64,000 nucleotides of DNA from contig NDFF03000003.1 of the NCBI GenBank assembly GCA_002150815.3, positions 1 to 64,000 on the forward strand, read 5' to 3'. Below, piece by piece: positions 55,443 to 64,000 of the stretch. The notes beneath the pieces are model-generated. The model had not been told where the DNA came from. It saw nothing but the letters and a program-made list of their open reading frames with translations, and searched no databases. Origin of the DNA: Grammothele lineata (Eukaryota; Basidiomycota; Agaricomycetes; Polyporales; Polyporaceae). Position numbers and translations under genes: made by a program. Within the stretch, counting starts at the first letter, position 1. Every line of letters starts with the position of its first letter.

Positions 55443-56616
55443 CATGGAGGACCACAACATGGAAGACGTCATGGATGCCCCAATGGACACTGGCACTTTG
55501 TCTCACCAAATTCCTCAAATCCTTCACCAGCCACCCCACCCCAGTTTGACAACGAATGCAGGTGGGTGTTGGCCTGCGTTGCCTACGCGTTTTGCCTATA
55601 CATCCTTCCTGGCTGTGCTAGTTCTGACCGAGATGGATGGCCTTTACGAACGCATGCGAGCAGCCGTTGCGGGCGCCGCCCAGACCCGCGAACCTTTCCG
55701 TGACATCAACGTCAAGGTTCACATCCGAAGGCCAGAGAGAGATACTTGGGCGTACATGGGTCGCGGGATTGTTACTCAAGAAATCTCTGGCCAGTCCTCT
55801 CGAGTCGGTCAGTCCTTCAGGTGCAACTGCTTCCTGCGTCTTCCTCAGTTTCTGTGTACTTCTAGTGGTGAGGTCTGCGTCGTCACACAAGATCTTCACT
55901 GTTTTTGGGGAGGTCCGTCGTCCTCGCTAGACTCGCGTGCATCTCTTTAACTCCGATCCTCAAATGCAGGGAGCTGCTCTCCAGGCTGAGAGACGCGGCA
56001 ACTTTGTCGTCATTGGCTGCGTGGAAGGCAGCCGCGTGGTGTCCTGGTCCCTTAACGTGAGGAGCTCATTTGTGCTCATATGGCTGCGTAACTGACTGGT
56101 TTCTGTGTTCGTGCGTCGTCGTCGCGGCGCTTCATCCCCTTGCATTGTGTATTTCCGTCCCCCCCTCCACATGTGTGTCGTGACTCGCCCACACCCGACC
56201 GCGTTCGGCTCCACCAAACACATGCACTATCTGCGATGTAGGCCCTCAACAACACCGAGACCGTCCGCCTCCTCGCAAGCATCGAGCTTGCTTGCTACGC
56301 GTGCAAGCAAGCTATGGCCGATCCCGCCTCGCATGGCGCGTTCCGTAGGCGCGTAGCTCGCGTCATCAAGGACGACCGTCGTCGCCGGCATAAGCGACGT
56401 AAGGACCAGGACTCTATGGTTGCGGCTTTCGCCCGCACCGGGCTCGACGAGGAAGATCAGCCCGAGCCGGACCAACCTCCGGTCATGTTCGGCGCTCCGC
56501 CCCCCACGGAGCCCGTCCCCATCCCAGCACCGGCTGTGGCCATGCCCATCCCCGAGCCTGCGCCTGTGCCCGGGTTGGGAGGCGAGTTCGCTGGCTTCCC
56601 TCCGCCGCAAGAGTAG
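55443..56616 (+). CDS. Unknown conserved-looking basic protein
   Basis: I do not recognise the family. Five exons with agreeing phase can be read. MEDHNMEDVMDAPMD, an acidic start, ends in TTNA. Then VLTEMDGLYERMRAAV with a beta-rich domain (INVKVHIRRPERDTWAYMGRG, then RSASSHKIFTVFGE, GNFVVIGCVEGSRVVSWSLN). Next a helical segment (LLASIELACYACKQAM) with a strong basic patch RRVARVIKDDRRRRHKRRKDQ that looks like a nuclear signal. A Pro-rich tail ends at 56616. Intron donors include GTGGGT, GTCAGT, GTCCGT and GTGAGG. The ordered alternation of compact domains argues for a real gene; probably nuclear. Confidence 0.6.
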
Positions 56617-57668
56617 AGCGCTCCACTGCACCCTCGGACACCTACACACATTCACATTGTCCAATGGGAGCGCGTTGGAGAACCGGAATCGGACATTTAG
56701 AGCGGATGGGAAGGTGCAGGAGTGTGCTCGCACGTTATTGCTATTGTATTTGTCCTTTGTCGTCCTCTCGCCGTCCGCCCGCCTGCTGGGGCCTACCGTG
56801 CTGTCCGATTGTCGTTGTCACCGCCCTGCCTGTGTCGTCTCTGTCTTCGTCTCTGTATAACCACGGCCCGTCCTGTCATAGTACCCTCACGCCTTGCTTA
56901 CTACTACCCTATCGCACGCACCGCTTTACTTGGTCTCGAGACACGAACGATGTGCTAGGAATTCCGCGTATGGCAACTTGCGCGCTCGCGCTTCCGTATG
57001 ACGTATGAGGCGTCCCCAGGCACCTAATCGTCACTGCCATCTTGAGCGGTGAGTAGATGATAGACATTGGGCCGCTCGCGTACAGCCCGATGAATATGGG
57101 TTGCCTCGGCGTTGTACTACATGTAGGCCTCGCGGGCGAACAAACCACGGGTCCACACAGCTACCCTATACAGTGCTAGTGGTATTCTTGCGTGACGGTG
57201 CGTCGGCCGAGCGGGTCGGAAGGATAGAGTATGTACTATATACCGTTAATAATAAAAAGCAGGGGGCGCATCCCGGTGGTAGGAAGTAAAGGAAAGCACG
57301 GGGCGGCTCAGGTTGGGCGCATCTGTCGTGAAGCACAGACAGTAGGCAAGAGCGAATAAAGGGTGTAAGGACAGCAAGATGGGGTGAGGGGTAGGGGAGG
57401 AGTGGCAGGTCAGGAGACTACACACAAACAGCAGCATTCGGCGAACGTATTGGAGAGCAATACCGAAAGGGAACCAGCTCCGACCAGCGGCCGACGACGC
57501 GTCCACGGTCATTTAACAACAGGTATCGACACGGAAGCGAGGGAGGTGCAGGACAGCCAGGAGGAACGACAGAAACGGCGCAGACGGACGCCAGCGACCG
57601 AAGCAGACATCGAGGACTCAAATGGGTATGGCGGACAAAGCGGCAGGGACGACGGTGAAGGGCAGACA
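56617..57668. other. Convergent intergenic region
   Basis: About 1 kb between convergent genes. It includes 3' ends on both sides. Frames at 56420-57008 and 57384-57674 lack domain character. No repeat or RNA gene recognised. Confidence 0.4.
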
Positions 57669-59502
57669 CTATGACGGCCGCGCGTCGGCATATGCGTTCC
57701 CTGACGGCGCACCGCTGCTCGAGCTGGTTGCTCCTGTGGGTCTCTGTGCACGGCGCTCGCTGTACTGCGGTGGGAGCTCGATGACCTCGTCCTCAGGCGG
57801 GGGCGGGATGTCATCCTCGATGTCGGTGTGGAGGATGAAGCGGGCGGGAGGCTGGTACGCGGATAGGCCCGCTTGCGCCGCTTTACGCTGCGCCGCGCTT
57901 GACGTAAGGCTCTGGTCCCAAGATGCGACGCTGCCCTCGGGCCGCACGCCAGCTTGTTGGCCTTGCGTGTGCATGACCCCGAAGGCGGAGACGGTAGGTG
58001 TGCCGGGGCCGGTAGGAGCGTAGCCGCTGTACACTGATCCATTGAACGTGGGGCCGTGTTGAGTGGTGGGTGTGTAGATCGTGGAGGGTGCACGCGCGAA
58101 GTTGATCGTCGACGCGTCGCCGACATCGCTCGACCGAGTGACGAGATTGACGGTCGAGTTCGGGGTGGAGACGTCGCCAATGTTGGGTTGAGAATGATAG
58201 AGGGGGAATGGGTTGAGCGCGCCTGGTGGTGGGAGGGAAGAGTCGCTGCGCATGAGGTCGACTTCCTTCTTCCTGAAGCGGCGGCTGAAGATCCCGCCGC
58301 CCTTGCCGGTGCCGCCATTTCGGCGGCGAAGATACCACCAGAGGAGCGTGCCGACGACAAGAAGGCCTACAGCGACGCCGACAATAGCAGCAGCCACCGT
58401 CCCAGCGTTCGAACTGTTCTCGGAGCTGTCGTCGGAGCTGTCATTGCCGGAGCTGGACCCTGAGGTTTGAGAAACCTGAGAGTCAGACTTGGTGGCTGAG
58501 GCCGTCGCAGAAGCCGTCGCGGTCATTGAAGGAGCGTTCGAGACGGATGCAGGTGAATTCTTGACGAGACATGTCTTGTCATCAGAGAGATTAACTTGAA
58601 CAAATTCTGTGCTGCCTCCCTGGCGTCCTTGCGCGTCCTCCATGAGGAAGACCAACTTTGTCCCTGCTGCAACATCGGTAATCCATTCGAACGAGGTCGA
58701 GCCCTTAGGAGGATTCAGAGAGAACGTGCTCCCTCCAGGTACAAGGCCCTGCGAGATAGTTAGTATGTGCATTCTACGCTACGCAAACAGGGTCAAAACC
58801 TTGATAGTAACGGGCTGCACTGCGTTCGCGTAGTCGTTAAACAGATACGTTCTGACATATGGCGTAAGATGGGCACGATAACAGAGGACCAAAACAAACA
58901 AAGCGCTGACCTGCATTGCGCAAGATTGGAAGGGGTGTCGAAGGTGAAGGCGACACCTAGACGGCGGATATGTGAGAACTCGAGATGCAATCCAGATGAT
59001 GGGGATGAACAACTCACCTGGGTCTGTTAGATTGCAACCCGCGAGCTGACCTGAAGTTTTTCCAACGGTAATGACAGGAGAGACACCGCCAGATGCATAT
59101 CCAGTGCTATCGGAAAGGACTACAACAATCTCCTGGCCTCTTGGGTATGGGAGCGTAAGGTTATACATTCCCTGGTTGTTGGCGAAGCTGGCAGCAGGTA
59201 TGTTGATGTTCCTGGGGGTACCATAGGACTATGGGTGATAATTGAACAAACAGACGAAAAAGCGGACAAGATGAGTCCGTACGGGGATGAGGGACAACGT
59301 GAAGGGACTGGTGCCGCCTGAAAGGAACATGAGCACAGTATGGATGATGAGGGCTCGCAAAGAGAGGCGCACCTTGCCATGATACCTGGAAGTCATCGCA
59401 TTGTGTCGCCCTTGAATAAGAGAAGGTAAAGTTGGCAGCCCTAGCGCAAAGGGGCCATAAGAGAAGGACAAATTGAAGGAGACGCCAGGAAATGTTTGGC
59501 AT
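57669..59502 (-). CDS. Secreted single-pass membrane protein
   Basis: Likely surface or cell-wall-associated protein of a plan common in Agaricomycetes. ATG 59502 starts a signal peptide (ISWRLLQFVLLLWPLCARA). Then a short extracellular beta domain (NFTFSYSRATQCDDFQVSW, GTSPFTLSLIP, YNLTLPYPRGQEIVVVLSD, GLVPGGSTFSLNPP, FEWITDVAAGTKLVFLMED) and a Ser/Thr-rich stalk. One transmembrane helix (GTVAAAIVGVAVGLLVVGTLLWWYL) ends in RRRN. The ~230-residue cytosolic tail is Ser/Pro-rich and has IPPPPEDEVIELPPQYSE near the end, a proline-rich possible ligand site. Introns at WQ|G, LIP|SY, near DPG and before QGLVPGG. Exact function unknown; a wall sensor is possible by analogy. Confidence 0.72.
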
Positions 59503-60359
59503 GGACGGAGGACGGCTGAGGGAGGAGCGAGCACGCCGAGGGAAGGGAGAAGGGAGGGCGTGGAGGCGGGGCAAGGGAGCGGAAGGAGCGTGCGAGGCGG
59601 TCTGCACGAAGGATTGGGAGGAGAGAAGGAGAGGGCGCGCGACGGCGAGCGTGGACAGGGACGAGGACTCGGAGGCGCGTTTGACGCTGGCGACGGGGAG
59701 ATCGACGTCGCAGGCGGGACCGGGCGCTCGGGTGAGCGCTTGAGCCTGTCAGTGAGTAGTGATGGGCGTCGCCTCGGAGCAGACGCTAGCAGACGCCGGC
59801 TGTCCGGAGCAAACGCCGGCTGTCCGGCGCTGTCGTCGTCTCGAGACCCGCTTGGCACCTCCCAGTCCTCTCCCACTGGGACTCCCAGTCCTCTCCCTCT
59901 CGGGGCCAACTCGGGGCCTCTCCTCAGCCATCCTCGCCCTCGGCCATCTCTACTCCGCTCAGAGTCTCACAGTCACCCTCCAGCCTCGCCCAGCTCTGCT
60001 CCTCACCCAACTCACATCCATCCTCCGCTTCCCGGAGAGACCGCACCCACCCGATCCGGGGACTTGCAGTGCCACCTCGCACGTTATTTGTCTGGAGCGC
60101 CCATATCCAGTGGCCCCCGGTGACGGCATCGCCTTCCCCAGGTTATCCGCTTCGACTGCATTTCCTCTCTCAGACGAATCCAATCCCATCTCTGTCCGTC
60201 GCAACTTCTCCCTTCCCACCTCACTTCCGGTGCACCCGCCGGCATTGATCTCACACTACAACCCACATCCATCAAAAACAGCGTTGGGACGTCGTCTGCC
60301 ACGCTCCTATCTACGCATATCCCTTCGCCACGATCTACTGAACCGATTGCTCCGATTCC
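59503..60359. promoter_or_regulatory. Divergent region with short tandem duplications
   Basis: About 860 bp between the membrane protein (minus) and the phosphoesterase (plus). It contains a ~20-bp unit with ACGCCGGCTGTCCGG twice at about 59791-59826 and a CTCCCAGTCCTCTCCC duplication at about 59868-59896. The long frames covering it on both strands are compositional and not supported as genes. Confidence 0.45.
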
Positions 60360-61383
60360 ATGCAGCCGCCATCATTCACGCAAACCGCCACGTCCCGACC
60401 GTTCTCTCTCTGGCCGTTCATCAATTTCCGCTCGACCTCCCCAGCCTATCCCAACCTTCCGCCCCATCACGAATCGACGCAGCCATCTAATACTCTCTCT
60501 CTCGAGCCAGTACGCATCCAGGTCCTCAGCGATCTCCACCTCGAGTTGTCCCGCGTTTCTTCGCCCCCGTACTTTTTCGATTTTCCCGTCAAAGCAGACA
60601 CCCTCGCTCTCCTGGGCGATATCGGTCTCACCCACGACGACCGCCTTTTCGACTGGCTCCGCGCCCAGCTCCGGCGCTTCAAGCTCGTCTTCTTCTTGTC
60701 CGGCAATCACGAGGCCTACCACTCCTCCATCGTCAGTATCCTCAACACTTGCGCCGCTGTGCCCGAGCCTCGAATCTCGAGGAAACGACGCTTACTTTTT
60801 GCCACTGCAGGAAGAGTCCGAGCATAAGCTAGCCGCATTCGCCAAAGAATGCGACGAGGCCGTCCGAGGGGACACCCTTCATGTCGGCCGCTTCGTTATC
60901 CTCGACCGCACGAGGCACGACCTCTCCGACGCCGTCACCTTGCTAGGCTGCACGCTGTGGTCGGAAATCACGCGTGAGAGCAAGCCGCACATAACGCTCG
61001 GCCTGAACGACTTTCGTGTCATTCGGGGCTTCGACCCGGCCAAATATTCTGCTTTGCACAAGCGAGACCGCAAGTGGCTCGAGCAGAGCATAGCGGAAAT
61101 TGCGAAACGCGAGCCGCACCGTAGGGTCGTCGTCATGACACACCATGCGCCCACGGGGGAGGATACCTCGGATCCTCAACATGCGGGCTCCTTGATAGGC
61201 CACGCCTTTTACACGGAGCTCACAAAGGGCCCCTGCTGGAGAGAACCGGTCAAGGTATGGATGTTTGGGCACACTCATTGGCCATGCGATTTCGAGAGGA
61301 AAGGTGTAAGAGTTTTGAGTAATCCTAGAGGTTACAAGCGTGGGGAAGACGGCTTTGATCCCGGTATGACGGTCGATATCTGA
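60360..61383 (+). CDS. Calcineurin-like metallophosphoesterase
   Basis: Two exons (60360-60731 and 60811-61383) in phase 0, 314 residues. All metal-binding motifs of the family are visible: SDLHLE (D-x-H), GDIG, GNHE, the THH pair in VVVMTHHAPTG, and GHTHWPCDF. The N-terminal ~50 residues are Pro/Ser-rich with no clear targeting signal. The protein belongs to the small cytosolic Ser/Thr phosphatase-like group (YkuE/CPPED-type folds). The substrate cannot be inferred; phosphodiester or phosphoprotein are both possible. Start chosen as the last ATG before the conserved core (MQPPSFTQTATS). A longer upstream frame exists but looks non-coding. Confidence 0.85.
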
Positions 61384-61427
61384 GATCCATACGAGGATCC
61401 TTCAATCGAGAATGAAGGTAGTCTGGC

Positions 61428-63148
61428 CTAGTCAAATATCATAAACCCTGTAACTACTTCCCGTTCCTCCGAGCCCGATATCAGTGCTTTTCCTCGCGAA
61501 ACGATGCCAGGGAAAAGGCGCAACAAGTACTTCTCCCATGTTGCCATCTCCGCATCCGTGATCTGTTTCGACGGTTTCTTCCACAAGTTGATGTGGATCT
61601 TCTTCAGAGGGTGGACACACGATGGGACGGGGTCGTCAGGCGGGATACGGGGGTCGAGCGGCGGGAGGTCGAGGTCGAGTAGAAAGGGACAGTGGTCTCG
61701 AAAGTACGCTAGCGAGCGCATTGTGGGGACCAGGTCGCTTGGGTCGTATTGTCCCTCATCTCCCCACCTTTCCGATGAGAAACGGAAGACCCTGAGCTGC
61801 GACCACGCGCGTGCCACGGCCTCGCAGTCAGCGTCCCGCACCACTAGCACATTATCCTGTCCGGTAAGTGCGCCTGACTCGAACCAGCGTATCTGGGAGA
61901 GTGTGCGTAGAGGGGAAGTCACTTGGGCAAGAGAAACGACGCAGGGCCATTCAAATCCTATGCAGAGCTTTGTGACGTCCGGCGCCGCACCAATGAAGGA
62001 CTCCATGCAGCTGGCATAGTCTTTTGGTAGGGATGATGGCGACTGGTTGAAATTTCCGTCGGCGAAGTACGCTTCGTTACGGAATGTGAGGCGAGCGGTT
62101 CGTAAGGAAGGTGCACGAAAGGTGTCGAAGAGAATCTTCAGGTTTGTCATGGATCCGTGAAGAGTCAAGTCGACCAAGTCGGGATTGCGGATCGGGGAGC
62201 GGGGACCAAGCGTGAATCCGGGGGAATTTTCGGTGATTTTACAAGAAAGATTCAACGCTACGAGGCCGGACTTGCTTGCAAGGTCGTGAAACAAGGCACG
62301 GGCGGAAAAGTTCATCTTCTGGACGGATCTGAGTGTGGAGAAGGCAAACAGCTCGTGCATGATGTCATAGTCTAGCGAGGTGTCGAAAGAGATCGTCTCT
62401 AGGTTCGGCGCGGCGCCTCGTAGCGATCGCAAGATGCTTGCCCCGTTTACAAGGCCAGGGATGTCTTGTAATCGGGCCTGATTGGTTCCTCTTTCCCGAG
62501 GTTCTGGGAGACCTGAACGACATATGGACATGTGCTTCAATGTAGGATGCACGAGGGACAAGACGTATGGCGCTCGAAACCGGAACGGCGTGTTCCATGA
62601 CAACTCCTGGAGTGATGGGAAAATGCCCTTTCCGTGAGTGTGTTGGAGTACGATTGCTGTCAGGCGAGCATGAATTTCGCTGAAAGCTGTGAGAGTATCG
62701 TCGTGACGCAAGAACCGAACGCGCGCGGCGTGCCATAGAAACCGATCGAGTAAGACTGGACTTTGAGATCTTTGAGAGAAGACATCCTGCATTGATGCAC
62801 AAACCACTGCAATCAACTCAATTGTACGAGGAAAGAGGCACGGGATGCACTTACGACCAGTGCGCGCCACGACTCCGTATACTCAGATGAGTAGTGGAAA
62901 TCACGGAACTCAGCATATATCCCGGGTCCTAGAAGGTCCCAAAGGGGGCCCATGCCTCCAGCGAGCTCGCGCCAGATTATATCCACCGAGGGTCCGTGAA
63001 ATGCACGACATACGCGCGCGCAACTCACAACATCGCCTGCCCGTGGTCTGAACGGATTGCCGGGGGAGGTCGCAAAGTCGAGAATTATGTATAAGAGATC
63101 TCCGTTCATGAGGACCTGAGAGACTGAATGATGTTCCCCGGATACCAT
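61428..63148 (-). CDS. F-box-type/LRR protein 3
   Basis: Complement 63148-62855 and 62786-61428, joined in phase 0 across a 68-nt GTAAGT intron; 550 residues. The N-terminus MVSGEHHSVSQVLMNGDLLYIILDF with SCARVCRAFHGPSVDIIW has the F-box-like helix pattern of basidiomycete F-box proteins. Leucine-rich segments follow: FPSLQELSW, HPTLKHMSI, APNLETISFD, KSGLVALNLSC, NPDLVDLTLHG and APSLRTARLTF. Probable SCF ubiquitin ligase adaptor, target unknown. It converges with the phosphoesterase gene, 44 bp between stops. It is far from the F-box genes in the transposon-flanked island and not a close copy of them. Confidence 0.72.
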
Positions 63149-63704
63149 TGTTGATTCCCTTACTTCTGGCGATAAATTCACTCGTGCTGCCTCCCGGTTG
63201 GTTAGCAACAAATCATCGTGCTAAGCTTTGGACGGAGAACGCACCTCGAACGATGCTTGTAGTAAACAGACCTCATACAGCACCGGTCCCGACGTGCCAC
63301 AGTGAGTAGGAGAAAACAAGTATCCGCCTGTTGACTCTCTGTATTGCGAGCTGTGTGCTTGTAGAAGTCACTTCAGTGCCATTCTGAAGGCGCACTTCTG
63401 TCTTTGATAGAATGAACAGTGGGATTAGCAGCTTACCTCGGGTGACTCTTGAGGTATTGAACTACACTACGCGAGTTGAACATACGGATTCGCAAATCCG
63501 AGGAGCGTTGTGCACAGCCAAATGCTTGTCAAACACTTCTCGTACACATGTAGCCGTTTGCCCGGTCCAGGCGCGCCGAGCGCTGTTCTCGTCGCCCCGC
63601 GCGCAGCCCATCCAGACTCTCGTTAAGCTCTCGTAAAGCCCATTCGACAACACATCGCCTTCCCCTCTTCCTCCACCCCCAACCCTTGCACCGTCCATAC
63701 CGCG
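63149..63704. promoter_or_regulatory. Divergent promoter region
   Basis: About 555 bp between F-box-type protein 3 (minus) and the desaturase-like gene (plus). The 60 bp before the plus-strand ATG are C/T-rich, as expected of a fungal leader. No other motif assigned. Confidence 0.45.
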
Positions 63705-64000
63705 ATGGGCCTCCCGCCAACGCAAGTCTGGACCCGCGAGCAAGTCGCCGCGCGGATCCTCGCGGGCGAGACTCTCTTCGTGCTACACGGCGAGCTCCTC
63801 CGCGTGCCGCCTTCGTGGCTCATCGCGCACCCCGGTGGCCGCCTCTCTATCTTGCACTTTGTCGGCCGCGACGCGACGGACGAGGTCTGCGCGTTCCACG
63901 CGCCCGAGACGATCGCGCGCCAGATGCGCGGCTTCGTTGTCGGCCGCGTTGAGCTCGAGGACGGTGCGTGGCCTCCTCTGCTCCCACCCACTGCGAGCGG
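63705..64000 (+). CDS. Cytochrome b5-fusion sphingolipid desaturase-like (5' end)
   Basis: The first ~98 codons are present and the frame is cut by the window end. MGLPPTQVWTREQVAARILAG opens a cytochrome b5-like domain: the haem-binding HPGG lies at residues 42-45 and a second His (CAFH, residue 65) is suitably spaced. Fungal delta-8 sphingolipid desaturases start this way (W-T-R-E..., HPGG, FHA, then a VGRVE segment), with a membrane desaturase domain following. That catalytic part is outside the window, so the substrate call is inference. A possible donor (GAGGACG|GTGCGT at about 63963) may end exon 1. Confidence 0.72.
   Translation, partial: MGLPPTQVWTREQVAARILAGETLFVLHGELLRVPPSWLIAHPGGRLSILHFVGRDATDEVCAFHAPETIARQMRGFVVGRVELEDGAWPPLLPPTAS

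Noticed and set aside
59473..60490. Long overlapping frames of about 216-243 codons in the divergent promoter
   Set aside because: Gly/Arg/Ser/Pro-rich on all strands, duplicated short units inside, no motif; explained by base composition.
1..64000. CRISPR arrays, bacterial operons, rRNA genes, centromeric satellite
   Set aside because: None was seen. Spliceosomal introns throughout make prokaryotic features inapplicable, and the only RNA gene recognised is tRNA-Asp.

Overview
The window is nuclear DNA of a filamentous basidiomycete, probably an Agaricomycete. Genes are dense and on both strands, with many 45-80 nt GT-AG introns. The gene set is typically fungal: NADPH oxidase A, three SKN1/KRE6-type glucan-assembly proteins, Ima1, Sly1, a cytochrome b5-fusion desaturase, and F-box/LRR paralogues of the kind expanded in mushrooms. 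All protein assignments were made by reading motifs in translated frames. No database search was run.

Region 1 (1-16.5 kb) is accessory. Two copies of one hAT DNA transposon lie in opposite orientation with their 3' ends facing each other. Copy 1 contributes only its last 703 bp (the element starts before the window). Copy 2 is complete at 9559-16496: an 8-bp target duplication (GTTTATCG) on both sides, 15-bp terminal inverted repeats matching at 14 of 15 positions, an apparently intact multi-exon transposase on the minus strand, and a second, divergently transcribed gene of about 470 residues that I do not recognise. The shared 703 bp look identical. Between the copies is an 8.9-kb island with two F-box/LRR genes, one gene joining an F-box to a nucleotidyltransferase-like domain, and one Cys-rich protein of unknown function. 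Each can be spliced into a full open frame. About 2.3 kb of gene-poor DNA follows.

Region 2 (17.5-33.9 kb) is core: SLY1 (minus), a small putatively myristoylated protein, a 1341-residue polytopic membrane protein resembling CSC1/OSCA (DUF221) channels, tRNA-Asp(GTC), a tandem pair of KRE6/SKN1-like GH16 genes and a SNAPc1/SNAP43-like gene.

Region 3 (34-51 kb) holds the inner nuclear membrane protein Ima1, an SLC25 carrier with a predicted 11-nt microexon, a RING-CH membrane E3 ligase, an RNase III-domain protein with a SUMO-interaction-like motif, Mad2, NoxA, a third KRE6-like gene and a RecQ helicase with an RGG tail.

Region 4 (51-64 kb) holds TAF5, two conserved-looking proteins of unknown function, a secreted single-pass membrane protein, a calcineurin-like phosphoesterase, another F-box-type/LRR protein and the 5' end of a sphingolipid-desaturase-like gene cut by the window edge.

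There is no operon logic. Neighbours share divergent promoters or converge. Splice junctions were chosen by eye from GT/AG sites, phase and conserved motifs, so outer CDS limits are firmer than some internal junctions.
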